Shown here: positions 24,740-31,304 of the stretch, piece after piece | Layout of the letters: each line of letters begins with the position of its first letter | Numbering within the stretch: the stretch's first letter is position 1 | Origin: an uncultured Prevotellaceae bacterium | GTDB lineage: Bacteria > Bacteroidota > Bacteroidia > Bacteroidales > Bacteroidaceae | DNA length: 64,000 nt | NCBI GenBank assembly: GCA_900316585.1 | Contig: ONDM01000001.1 | Location: forward strand, 1 to 64,000 | Direction of reading: 5' to 3' | The notes under the pieces: generated by a model | What the model was told of the DNA's origin: nothing | What the model saw: only the letters and a program-made list of their open reading frames with translations | Databases searched by the model: none | Position numbers and translations under genes: made by a program

Positions 24740-27022
24740 ATGAAATTGTTTTTTGAATCATATCATTATGATAAATCACTGCTAAAGACATATTTTAGCA
24801 GTCACTTTTATCATGTTGTTGAGCATGGTTCAAAGGGGGCTTTAGGATATGTAGGTTATTATTATCATTATGATAATGAGAATTCAGATTTAAGTGATTC
24901 TATTTTTGTTTTACCTAAAGTTTTTTTAGATGAAAACAATCATCCTTTTGGATTAAAAGACTTGTTTCCCCAAGACATAATAGATTTAAATCATGCAAAA
25001 GAGACTATTTTTAAGGATAAAGATATTCTTGAAATGATTTTCAGTCTTTCTACATGGATTTATCAAGCTATTTCTGAATTTGATGAACGGAATCAGGATT
25101 CTAAAATTTTAGAAAATGAATTAATTCAAAATGTAGTATCAAATAAGGGTGAAGATAGTTCAACTTTCTTAGATATTATTTTGCAATTACTTGCTTTTAA
25201 TAAGCAGCATAAGAATTTATTTACTTATATTTCAATAATCAATTCTAGCGGTCAAAATAAGATACATTGGGGGAAAACTATCTCTAGTATTCAACCTGTT
25301 TTGAAGAATCATAAGCCGGTTTATTTGAATTTCAAGAATAAATCAAAAACAGTTAATTATGACGAAGATATAATAGTTTTATTTTATTCCGTTTTAAATT
25401 ATCTGAGGGGACATTATAATTTTAAATATTATATAGTTCCAGGTTATTCTCCATTTCCTATGTCTAAGATAGATATGATGATTAAGACCTGCAAAGGCAC
25501 TAGATATCTAAAATCTATCAGGAAGAAGTACTTTATGGATGAATTGGTTGCTTTATGGAAACTGCTCTATGCCTTTTTTGATAAAGCAGAAAAAGTTGCT
25601 ACCAAACGTTATCATGAAGATACGTTATTGGTAAGGAATTTCAATTCTGTATTTGAAGATATGATTGATTATCTTATTAGCGATGATATAGACAAATACC
25701 CTAAAGAACTGAAATATCAGAGTGATGGAAAGATAATAGATCATATTTACAGAGATGAATCTTTACTCTATAACAATGATATTTATTATGTAGGTGATAG
25801 CAAGTATTATAAGCTAGGTTCTGATTTGACAAAAGAATCTGTTGAGAAACAATATACTTATGCTAAAAACATAATCCAAAGGAATATTAATGTCATATAT
25901 AATTTTGTTTCAGTTCCAAGTAAAGATGGCTATCTGCAGTATAGAGATCCCTTAACAGAAGGCTATAATGTAACTCCAAACTTCTTTATAAGTGGTAATG
26001 TTATTCATGGCCATTATAATTATACGGATAGCGAACTTCGACCATCAAATGATGGTGAACAGACTATGATAAATAGACATTTCGTAAATCGTTTGTTTGA
26101 CCGTGACACTTTGATTCTTCAAAGATATGATATAAATTTTCTTTATGTTCTTTCTGCATATGTAACACAACAGAATTCAGTGAGAGATACATTTAAAAAA
26201 GCGGCAAGAAATAAATTTAAACTTGGTTTGCAGAAAGTATTGAATGACAATTATAGATTCTTTCAGATCTGTTTGCCTAAGTTTTTAAAAATAAAAGATT
26301 TTGTTGATAACAACTTTAAATCTTTAGTTGGGAAAGTTTTTTCTTTTAATGATATTTTAATTTATGCTCTTGAAAGAGAGAGCCTTGAAAGTCAAGCTAT
26401 ACCAGCAAATGGAAATAAATTTTTAGAATTGAATGGTTCTAAATACCAATTAGAGGAATATAAAATAGGGCAGGATATTCAAAAGGAATATGAGAATCTT
26501 GCAGCAGAAGTGGAAGAAGAACCTGTTTTATGGGAAATAGTTTCTTCTGTGAATGATGTTTCTAAATTTACTATATATTTACCATTATTCTCTGTTAAAG
26601 CTGTTTGTGGTATTGAGGGAACTTATAGAGAATTGCCAATTGATGAAGCAATTGGATGGATTGATGTGTCCTCTGTTCTTCCCAAATTGAATAATAAAAT
26701 GTTTATTGTTCAAGCTTTTGGTGATTCTATGGAGCCAAAGATTTCTGATGGTGATTATTTAGTTTTTTCTCTTTATGAAGGTGGTAGCCGAAATGGGGAG
26801 ATAGTACTTACTCAGCGTGGAAATAAAGATGGTGATTATATGTGTAATTATACTATAAAAGAGTATCATAGCACCAAAACATACAGTGGAGAAATATGGG
26901 AACATGAAAGCATTCAATTAAAATCTTTGAACCCTAAATATGATCCAATTGTTATTAACGTTGAAAATGGTGAAGAATATAAAACAATTGGTATATATAA
27001 GTGTAATCTGAATAAGTTATAA
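24740..27022 (+). CDS. LlaJI/McrC-like restriction nuclease fused to S24 (LexA/UmuD-like) domain
   Basis: A 760-aa protein. Residues about 1-560 resemble McrC/RE_LlaJI nucleases. The PD-(D/E)xK core shows Glu306, Asp334 (KIIDHIY) and Asp353/Lys355 (VGDSKYYK). Residues about 612-760 form a peptidase S24-like domain: FGDSMEPKISDGDYLVF with candidate nucleophile Ser663, and NYTIKEY with candidate general base Lys707. A Cys623-Gly624 pair sits where UmuD and phage repressors have their self-cleavage site. The R2.LlaJI family as I know it has no such extension. Self-cleavage could free or inactivate the nuclease on a DNA-damage signal; that is inference. The restriction operon ends here. Confidence 0.85.
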   Translation: MKLFFESYHYDKSLLKTYFSSHFYHVVEHGSKGALGYVGYYYHYDNENSDLSDSIFVLPKVFLDENNHPFGLKDLFPQDIIDLNHAKETIFKDKDILEMIFSLSTWIYQAISEFDERNQDSKILENELIQNVVSNKGEDSSTFLDIILQLLAFNKQHKNLFTYISIINSSGQNKIHWGKTISSIQPVLKNHKPVYLNFKNKSKTVNYDEDIIVLFYSVLNYLRGHYNFKYYIVPGYSPFPMSKIDMMIKTCKGTRYLKSIRKKYFMDELVALWKLLYAFFDKAEKVATKRYHEDTLLVRNFNSVFEDMIDYLISDDIDKYPKELKYQSDGKIIDHIYRDESLLYNNDIYYVGDSKYYKLGSDLTKESVEKQYTYAKNIIQRNINVIYNFVSVPSKDGYLQYRDPLTEGYNVTPNFFISGNVIHGHYNYTDSELRPSNDGEQTMINRHFVNRLFDRDTLILQRYDINFLYVLSAYVTQQNSVRDTFKKAARNKFKLGLQKVLNDNYRFFQICLPKFLKIKDFVDNNFKSLVGKVFSFNDILIYALERESLESQAIPANGNKFLELNGSKYQLEEYKIGQDIQKEYENLAAEVEEEPVLWEIVSSVNDVSKFTIYLPLFSVKAVCGIEGTYRELPIDEAIGWIDVSSVLPKLNNKMFIVQAFGDSMEPKISDGDYLVFSLYEGGSRNGEIVLTQRGNKDGDYMCNYTIKEYHSTKTYSGEIWEHESIQLKSLNPKYDPIVINVENGEEYKTIGIYKCNLNKL

Positions 27023-27034
27023 GTACTTCTTAAT

Positions 27035-27059
27035 CCCCTCATGAAATCACTCCAAGTCA
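27035..27059 (+). repeat. Left copy of duplicated Nudix gene start
   Basis: This 25-nt stretch, just after the nuclease stop, matches 27788-27812 at 22 of 25 positions. The right copy spans the start codon of the Nudix gene. The left copy keeps the ATG (27041) and next codons, then the similarity ends. Together they bracket the gene at 27082. Confidence 0.8.
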
Positions 27060-27081
27060 TAGATATTTAAAACCTGATATT

Positions 27082-27783
27082 ATGAATAACTTTTTCGAAA
27101 ACATAGATTGGGCAACAATCATCAGTTTTATTGTAGTTTTAGGGTTAATAATTTTGTTCTTAATAAAACTATTTTCGAAATCGTTCATTACTAGTCTAGG
27201 AGAGAAAACAGCAGAATTACTTCTAACGAAGCAGAAAACAGAAATTGAAAAATCTGTTGAAACTGCATTTAATAAAGCATTAGCAGAGTATCAATCGGAA
27301 TTAGACAAAAAGAATATAGCCTTTGAGGCCGACTATACTTTCTATAATACAGAACGATCAAAAGTTTGCATTGAACTTTATCATAAAATAATAACGTTTT
27401 ATGATAATGCAATCTCATTTACAAGTTTAATTTTTCAAGATAAAGATGTTGAGAATGTTCATTCTCAGGTTAAAAAAACAGCAAAAATATATGAAAAATC
27501 ACTTGATGATTTAAGAGAGTACTATAATAAGAATAGAATCTTTTTAAATAAGGAATTAAGTGTAGATATTGTAACTTTCTTCCATAATATAGGTAAACTA
27601 TGTTCGGGGTTCTCTGATGAATATGTAAAATTTGCTGAAAAGAAAGGTAGTAAAGAGGAATTAAAAGCTACATATGATAATTTGAAGCATATTTCTATAG
27701 AGGTAAGAAAAAAACAAACAATCTTAGATAAGATTGCAGATTCAATTAGTGACCTTATTCAACCTAAAGAATCAAAGAAGTAG
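27082..27783 (+). CDS. Membrane-anchored coiled-coil protein
   Basis: A 233-aa protein with one N-terminal membrane segment (about 12-32, ISFIVVLGLIILFLIKL) followed by a long, charged, helical region rich in Lys, Glu and Asn with heptad-like spacing (about 45-100 and 125-225). No catalytic motif is seen. Similar one-helix/coiled-coil proteins are often found beside restriction-modification and other defence genes in Bacteroidetes, but their role is unknown. It is AT-rich like the operon before it and lies between two copies of a Nudix 5' end, so it was probably inserted as a unit. Confidence 0.65.
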   Translation: MNNFFENIDWATIISFIVVLGLIILFLIKLFSKSFITSLGEKTAELLLTKQKTEIEKSVETAFNKALAEYQSELDKKNIAFEADYTFYNTERSKVCIELYHKIITFYDNAISFTSLIFQDKDVENVHSQVKKTAKIYEKSLDDLREYYNKNRIFLNKELSVDIVTFFHNIGKLCSGFSDEYVKFAEKKGSKEELKATYDNLKHISIEVRKKQTILDKIADSISDLIQPKESKK

Positions 27784-27787
27784 TCTT

Positions 27788-27812
27788 TCCCCCATGAAAT
27801 CCCTCCAAGTCA
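27788..27812 (+). repeat. Right copy of duplicated Nudix gene start
   Basis: Partner of 27035-27059; includes the ATG at 27794 of the intact Nudix gene. A direct repeat of this kind is expected when a segment carrying its own copy of a gene start integrates at that start. Confidence 0.8.
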
Positions 27813-28174
27813 CTTGTGCCATCATAGAAAAGGATGGAAAGTTCTTCTGCACCCAGAGGGGCTATGGCCCTTATAAGGATTTCTGGGAGTTCCCCGGAGG
27901 GAAGCTGGAACCGGGTGAAACGGGGGAAGAGTGCATTGTGCGGGAAATACGGGAGGAACTGAAAACGGAGGTTAGGGTGGTGAAGTACCTGGGTACTGCA
28001 GAACATGATTATCCGGAGTTCCATATCTGTCTCATGGCTTACCTCTGTGAGATAGTGGAAGGCCAGCTCCAGCTCCTAGAGCATGAAGCTGCCCGGTGGG
28101 TGGAGAAAGATAAACTGGATGAGGTGGACTGGCTTCCGGCCGACAGAACCATTATAGAAATCCTGAAGGCATAA
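27794..28174 (+). CDS. Nudix hydrolase, MutT-like NTP pyrophosphohydrolase
   Basis: A 126-aa Nudix enzyme that would convert (deoxy)nucleoside triphosphates, perhaps oxidised ones, to monophosphates. The Nudix box is complete: G-K-L-E-P-G-E-T, then REIREELKTEV. The N-terminus VTCAIIEKDGKFFCTQR fits the MutT group. The ATG at 27794 is chosen over an upstream in-frame one at 27734, which lies inside the previous gene. Composition returns to the higher GC of the core genome, so this gene seems to be the resident locus at which the AT-rich island was inserted. Confidence 0.88.
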   Translation: MKSLQVTCAIIEKDGKFFCTQRGYGPYKDFWEFPGGKLEPGETGEECIVREIREELKTEVRVVKYLGTAEHDYPEFHICLMAYLCEIVEGQLQLLEHEAARWVEKDKLDEVDWLPADRTIIEILKA

Positions 28175-28182
28175 CTGTCCTA

Positions 28183-28224
28183 ATTCATCCTCATAAATAT
28201 TGAATTACATCGATTAATCGAATT
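28183..28224 (+). repeat. Direct repeat, left copy (CATCCTCATAAAT ... TAATCGAA)
   Basis: ATTCATCCTCATAAAT followed after 11 nt by CGATTAATCGAA. A closely related stretch with the same two blocks lies at 28837-28881. The two copies bracket the 135-aa gene and the unit-F small RNA. Confidence 0.55.
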
Positions 28225-28241
28225 AATTTCCAAGATTCCCT

Positions 28242-28649
28242 ATGCGAAAATCCGCTAACATGATAGAAGATGCTGCAGTACCAATGATTACGGGCATTGA
28301 GAATATAGAGCTATTTCTTGAAGAGAATGATAAATGGCAATTTCATTTTTCTGGAATCTCAGACATTCATTGGAATGATGAGGAGAGGCGTTTGGATGTT
28401 TCTGTACATCCTACATACTGTGTGGGGATGAAATACGACAACAAACGTGAAGCGCCTGTCCTTGACTTGCATTTCATCGGAGTCAGGGATTTTAAATTGG
28501 ACTATATCGATGGTGGGTATGTAGATGAAATCTCAATGAAGGTGTGTGGTGGTTTTCTTGACACTTGGTTCGATTGCTATATGCTACACGTTACATCAAA
28601 ATCTCTTGTTGCTGATAAGCCTCGGATTGTGCCTCGTTTGAAAGAATAA
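28242..28649 (+). CDS. Immunity-like small protein of unknown function
   Basis: A 135-aa soluble acidic protein with many aromatic residues and alternating strands (WQFHFSGISDIHWNDEE, LDLHFIGVRDFKLDYIDGG). The size, acidity and beta-rich pattern resemble immunity proteins of contact-dependent toxin systems, but I recognise no named family, and no toxin gene is near. It is flanked by direct repeats (28183-28224 and 28837-28881). Its ATG at 28242 is preceded by AT-rich DNA without a consensus -7 box. Confidence 0.6.
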   Translation: MRKSANMIEDAAVPMITGIENIELFLEENDKWQFHFSGISDIHWNDEERRLDVSVHPTYCVGMKYDNKREAPVLDLHFIGVRDFKLDYIDGGYVDEISMKVCGGFLDTWFDCYMLHVTSKSLVADKPRIVPRLKE

Positions 28650-28724
28650 CTGGAGTTAGTTTAAGTAAAGTCCCTCTGCTCAAAAAAATATTCCCGAATA
28701 ATTTGGAGTCTGAAGAGAAAAGTG

Positions 28725-28818
28725 TAACTTTGTAAAGCAAGCGCACGTTAGTGCACTATTACAATTTATTTTTCATAATTTATTTCAGCTCTGTTGTGAA
28801 ACAGGGCTGATTTTTTTG
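28725..28818 (+). ncRNA. Small-RNA family member (unit F)
   Basis: TAACTTTG (28725-28732) with TTTGG at 28702-28706 (18-nt spacing). A GCAC-GTTA-GTGC mini-hairpin (28743-28754) is followed by an AT-rich linker and an 11-bp terminator hairpin (28785-28795 with 28800-28810, loop GTGA) and seven T. About 80 nt, no open frame. Confidence 0.68.
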
Positions 28819-28836
28819 GCCTTCCTTCAGCAGCTC

Positions 28837-28913
28837 ATTTCATCCTCATAAATGATGATTTTCACCGATTTAATCGAAATTCTTCGCTAAAATAGTTGTG
28901 CCATTTGGAAAAA
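28837..28913 (+). repeat. Repeat element, copy 1 (also right direct repeat)
   Basis: Two blocks are shared with 35028-35099: a hairpin-forming stretch at 28841-28862 (21 of 22 identical) and a -33-like block at 28888-28913 (23 of 26 identical) containing AATAGTTGT and TTTGG. The -7 region after it here (TTACTTTTA) is degenerate, so this copy may be a decayed promoter. Its first part also pairs as a direct repeat with 28183-28224. Confidence 0.6.
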
Positions 28914-28974
28914 GAAATTACTTTTACAGCAGAATAGATCGCAACTTACGAGGATTAGATTAATCTAAAAAAAA

Positions 28975-29000
28975 AACGTCCTGTTGGGAAACAGGGCGTT
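28975..29000 (-). terminator. Terminator of the 53-aa gene
   Basis: An 11-bp stem with a GNRA-type apex; the T-run is on the minus strand (A-run at 28967-28974). It follows the minus-strand 53-aa gene by 24 nt. Confidence 0.75.
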
Positions 29001-29023
29001 CTTCTGTATATAGGGGGTGTGTA

Positions 29024-29185
29024 TTACACTTCAAGCAGCTGGTCTGGCTGAACGGCCTTGGGACTGTAGGCGTGTATGCTCCGGCTGCCTAGCTGGAAGC
29101 TGATGCCGTTGAGCAGGTCCTCCAGGGTGAAATCGGATGCCAGCACCTGCGCAGAGGGGTTCCTGAGGGTGGCAAGCTGGGACAT
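29024..29185 (-). CDS. 53-aa protein of unknown function
   Basis: A small open frame with its own signals: a -7 box TATCTTTG on the minus strand (about 29208-29215), a start 20-25 nt later, and a terminator after the stop. Composition is GC-rich and codon use is like the neighbouring coding genes. The protein (MSQLATLRNPSAQVLAS, then FTLEDLLNGISFQL) has one amphipathic helix and no membrane segment. I recognise no family. It is divergent from the WecB-like gene, and the two promoters are close together. Confidence 0.65.
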   Translation of the reverse strand: MSQLATLRNPSAQVLASDFTLEDLLNGISFQLGSRSIHAYSPKAVQPDQLLEV

Positions 29186-29282
29186 CTTAGTTTAATGAAT
29201 ATCTTTCGCAAAGATAGATAAAACTATTTGGAGATTTCGGTTTTTTGCCCTAATTTTGAAGCTAAATAATGAACTTGACTCT

Positions 29283-30380
29283 ATGAATATCTGTATCGTG
29301 GCGGGCGCTCGCCCTAACTTTATCAAGGTGGCCCCTATAGTAAGGGCCGTGGAAAATGCCCGGGCTCACGGGCGTGATGTAAGCTACACGCTGGTCTATG
29401 CGGGCTCTAAGGATGATCCTACACTGGAGCCGTCGCTCTTCCAGGATCTGCAGCTGGCACCGCCTCAGGTGTATCTGAATGTGGTGTGCGAGAACCTGAA
29501 CGAGCTCACGGGGCAGGTGATGGGGGCCTTTGAGCGGTACCTGCAGGAGAACAAGTCGGATGTGGTGATAGTGGTGGATGACCTGGCTTCGACCATGGCT
29601 GCGGCTATCGTGACGAAGAAGCAGGGCATCCGGCTGGCGCACCTGGTGGCTGGCACGCGTTCCTTCGATATCAAGATGCCGAAGGAAATAAACCGACTGG
29701 TGATAGATGGCCTCTCTGATCTGCTCTTCACCGCTGGCATGGGAGCTAGCTCCATAGCTGCACGGGAGGGTGCCGAGCTGTCTAAAATATATATGGTGGG
29801 TAATATTCTGCTGGATACGCTTCGCTTCAACCTGAACCGACTGAAGAAGCCGGCTTTCATGGAGGCGTACAAGGAGCATGAATACATGGTCTTCACCCTG
29901 AACCGTAAGGCGCTGCTGGCCGACAGGGTTAATCTTTACCGTATGATCCGGGCTATGATGCGGAATGCTGGGGGTATGCCTATCATCGCACCGCTCCGTG
30001 GAAAGGTGGCAGAGGTGGTGAAGGAAATATTGGAAGAGTTTCCGAAACCTCAGCGGCAGGCGTTCACGCTGGTGCCTTCGCTAGGCTATCTGGAGTTTGG
30101 CTGGCTCACGGCACATGCGTGCGGCATCATCACCGACTCTGGTAATGTGGCGGAGGAGGCTACGTTCAACGGGGTGCCGTGTATCACGCTGAACAGCTAT
30201 ACGGAGCACATTGAGACGGTGAAGGTGGGTACCAACGAGCTGGTGGGCGAGGATGCTGAGCTGCTGGGCCAGATGGTGGCGAAGCTGGTGCGTGGCCAGT
30301 GGAAGACCGGAAAGCTGCCCGACAGGTGGGATGGCCGTACGGCTGAGCGTATCGTACAGATCCTGATGGAGGGAAAATGA
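29283..30380 (+). CDS. WecB-like UDP-GlcNAc 2-epimerase-fold protein, altered active site
   Basis: A 365-aa GT-B-like protein of the non-hydrolysing UDP-N-acetylglucosamine 2-epimerase fold: the start NICIVAGARPNFIKVAPI, MPKEINRLVIDG, VGNILLDTLRFN and the late ITDSGNVAEEA block all match. Key positions differ. The family motif HVEAGLR reads HLVAGTR, losing a catalytic Glu, and the THR.EN-type His position reads TLNRKA. It may bind a UDP-sugar without epimerising it or act on another substrate. The ATG at 29283 is preferred because a TAATTTTG -7 box covers the upstream ATG. Single gene with its own terminator. Confidence 0.82.
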   Translation: MNICIVAGARPNFIKVAPIVRAVENARAHGRDVSYTLVYAGSKDDPTLEPSLFQDLQLAPPQVYLNVVCENLNELTGQVMGAFERYLQENKSDVVIVVDDLASTMAAAIVTKKQGIRLAHLVAGTRSFDIKMPKEINRLVIDGLSDLLFTAGMGASSIAAREGAELSKIYMVGNILLDTLRFNLNRLKKPAFMEAYKEHEYMVFTLNRKALLADRVNLYRMIRAMMRNAGGMPIIAPLRGKVAEVVKEILEEFPKPQRQAFTLVPSLGYLEFGWLTAHACGIITDSGNVAEEATFNGVPCITLNSYTEHIETVKVGTNELVGEDAELLGQMVAKLVRGQWKTGKLPDRWDGRTAERIVQILMEGK

Positions 30381-30384
30381 TAAA

Positions 30385-30416
30385 AAAAGCGTCCTGCTGA
30401 GTAACAGGGCGCTTTT
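30385..30416 (+). terminator. Terminator of WecB-like gene
   Basis: A 12-bp stem (AAAAGCGTCCTG with CAGGGCGCTTTT) directly after the stop; the arms also supply T-runs for the convergent hydrolase gene. Confidence 0.8.
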
Positions 30417-30426
30417 CTTTTGGTTC

Positions 30427-31293
30427 TTATCTTCTGGGCCGGAAGGGCTCTTCTACGAGCCAGCGTTCCAGCTCGGCTTTCCACTCTCTGCTGTAATGGA
30501 ACCAGGGGCCTTCGCACCATCCGTGTCCGCCAGTAGGATAGATATGCAGCACGGCTGGGATGTGGTTCTGTTGTAACGCACGGAAATACTGAATGCTTTC
30601 TTCATACGGTACAATAGTGTCGTCGGCACTGCAGGCTATAAAGGCACGTGGAGTGTCTGGCTTGATATTCTTCAGGATGGTGTACTTGTCTATCATCTCC
30701 TGCGTGGCATTGGCACCATGCATCTCCTGGTTCATATAGCTGTTAGGAATGGTGGATGGATAGAGCAGAATCTGGAAGTCTGGTCTGTTTTCGGGGCCGG
30801 TAAACTGGGTTGCAGCTTCGCAAGCCAGGTTGCCACCGGCAGAACAGCCCATGACTCCTACCTTGCTGGGGTTCACCTTCCAGTCGTCGGTATGCTGGCG
30901 CATAATCTTGATGGCTTCCTGCACATCGCTCAACGAGGTTTCAAAGTGTCCGTTCGGCATACGGTATTTCAGCACAGCCAGGGTCACGCCTATGTAGTTG
31001 AACCAGGGTGCCAGGCCGGTGCCTTCTTTCTCCATCTCCAGGTATACGTATCCGCCTCCGGGGCAAGCAATGATGACTGTGCCGTTCGGTCTGAAGGCAG
31101 GGTAAACCCACAGCTCTGGCTTAGAGACGTTGTTTACGCTTCTAGGGTCTGGATGGCCTTCCTCACCGGTAAGATGGTTGTCGTTTGGCGCTCCATTGGG
31201 CCAGAGGGGGATGATAACGGGGCCTCCTGGTTGTGCACATGCCATGAGGGTAATCAGGAGCATGCTGCACAGGAGGGTTAAGGTCTTCTTCAT
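30427..31293 (-). CDS. Lipoprotein alpha/beta hydrolase (BD-FAE/esterase type)
   Basis: A 288-aa lipoprotein esterase. Lipobox LMAC after an N-terminal signal; oxyanion strand ACPGGGYVYL; nucleophile elbow GCSAGGN; acid in CSADDTIVP; His in GGHGW. This arrangement is that of the acetyl-esterase or bifunctional feruloyl/acetyl esterase group that removes side groups from plant xylans in gut Bacteroidales. The gene is third in a leftward set (EFR1 protein, larger hydrolase, this one), 11 nt after the larger hydrolase stop. Confidence 0.85.
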   Translation of the reverse strand: MKKTLTLLCSMLLITLMACAQPGGPVIIPLWPNGAPNDNHLTGEEGHPDPRSVNNVSKPELWVYPAFRPNGTVIIACPGGGYVYLEMEKEGTGLAPWFNYIGVTLAVLKYRMPNGHFETSLSDVQEAIKIMRQHTDDWKVNPSKVGVMGCSAGGNLACEAATQFTGPENRPDFQILLYPSTIPNSYMNQEMHGANATQEMIDKYTILKNIKPDTPRAFIACSADDTIVPYEESIQYFRALQQNHIPAVLHIYPTGGHGWCEGPWFHYSREWKAELERWLVEEPFRPRR

Positions 31294-31304
31294 ATCCCTA
31301 AGTA

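Noticed and set aside
22872-27022. Methyl-dependent type IV McrBC system
   Set aside because: Two C5-methyltransferases and a C-protein-like regulator in the same operon fit a protective LlaJI-type system better.
28975-29000. GNRA-capped hairpin as a plus-strand member of the RNA family
   Set aside because: Its T-run is on the minus strand behind the 53-aa gene; it is a gene terminator that shares the cap.
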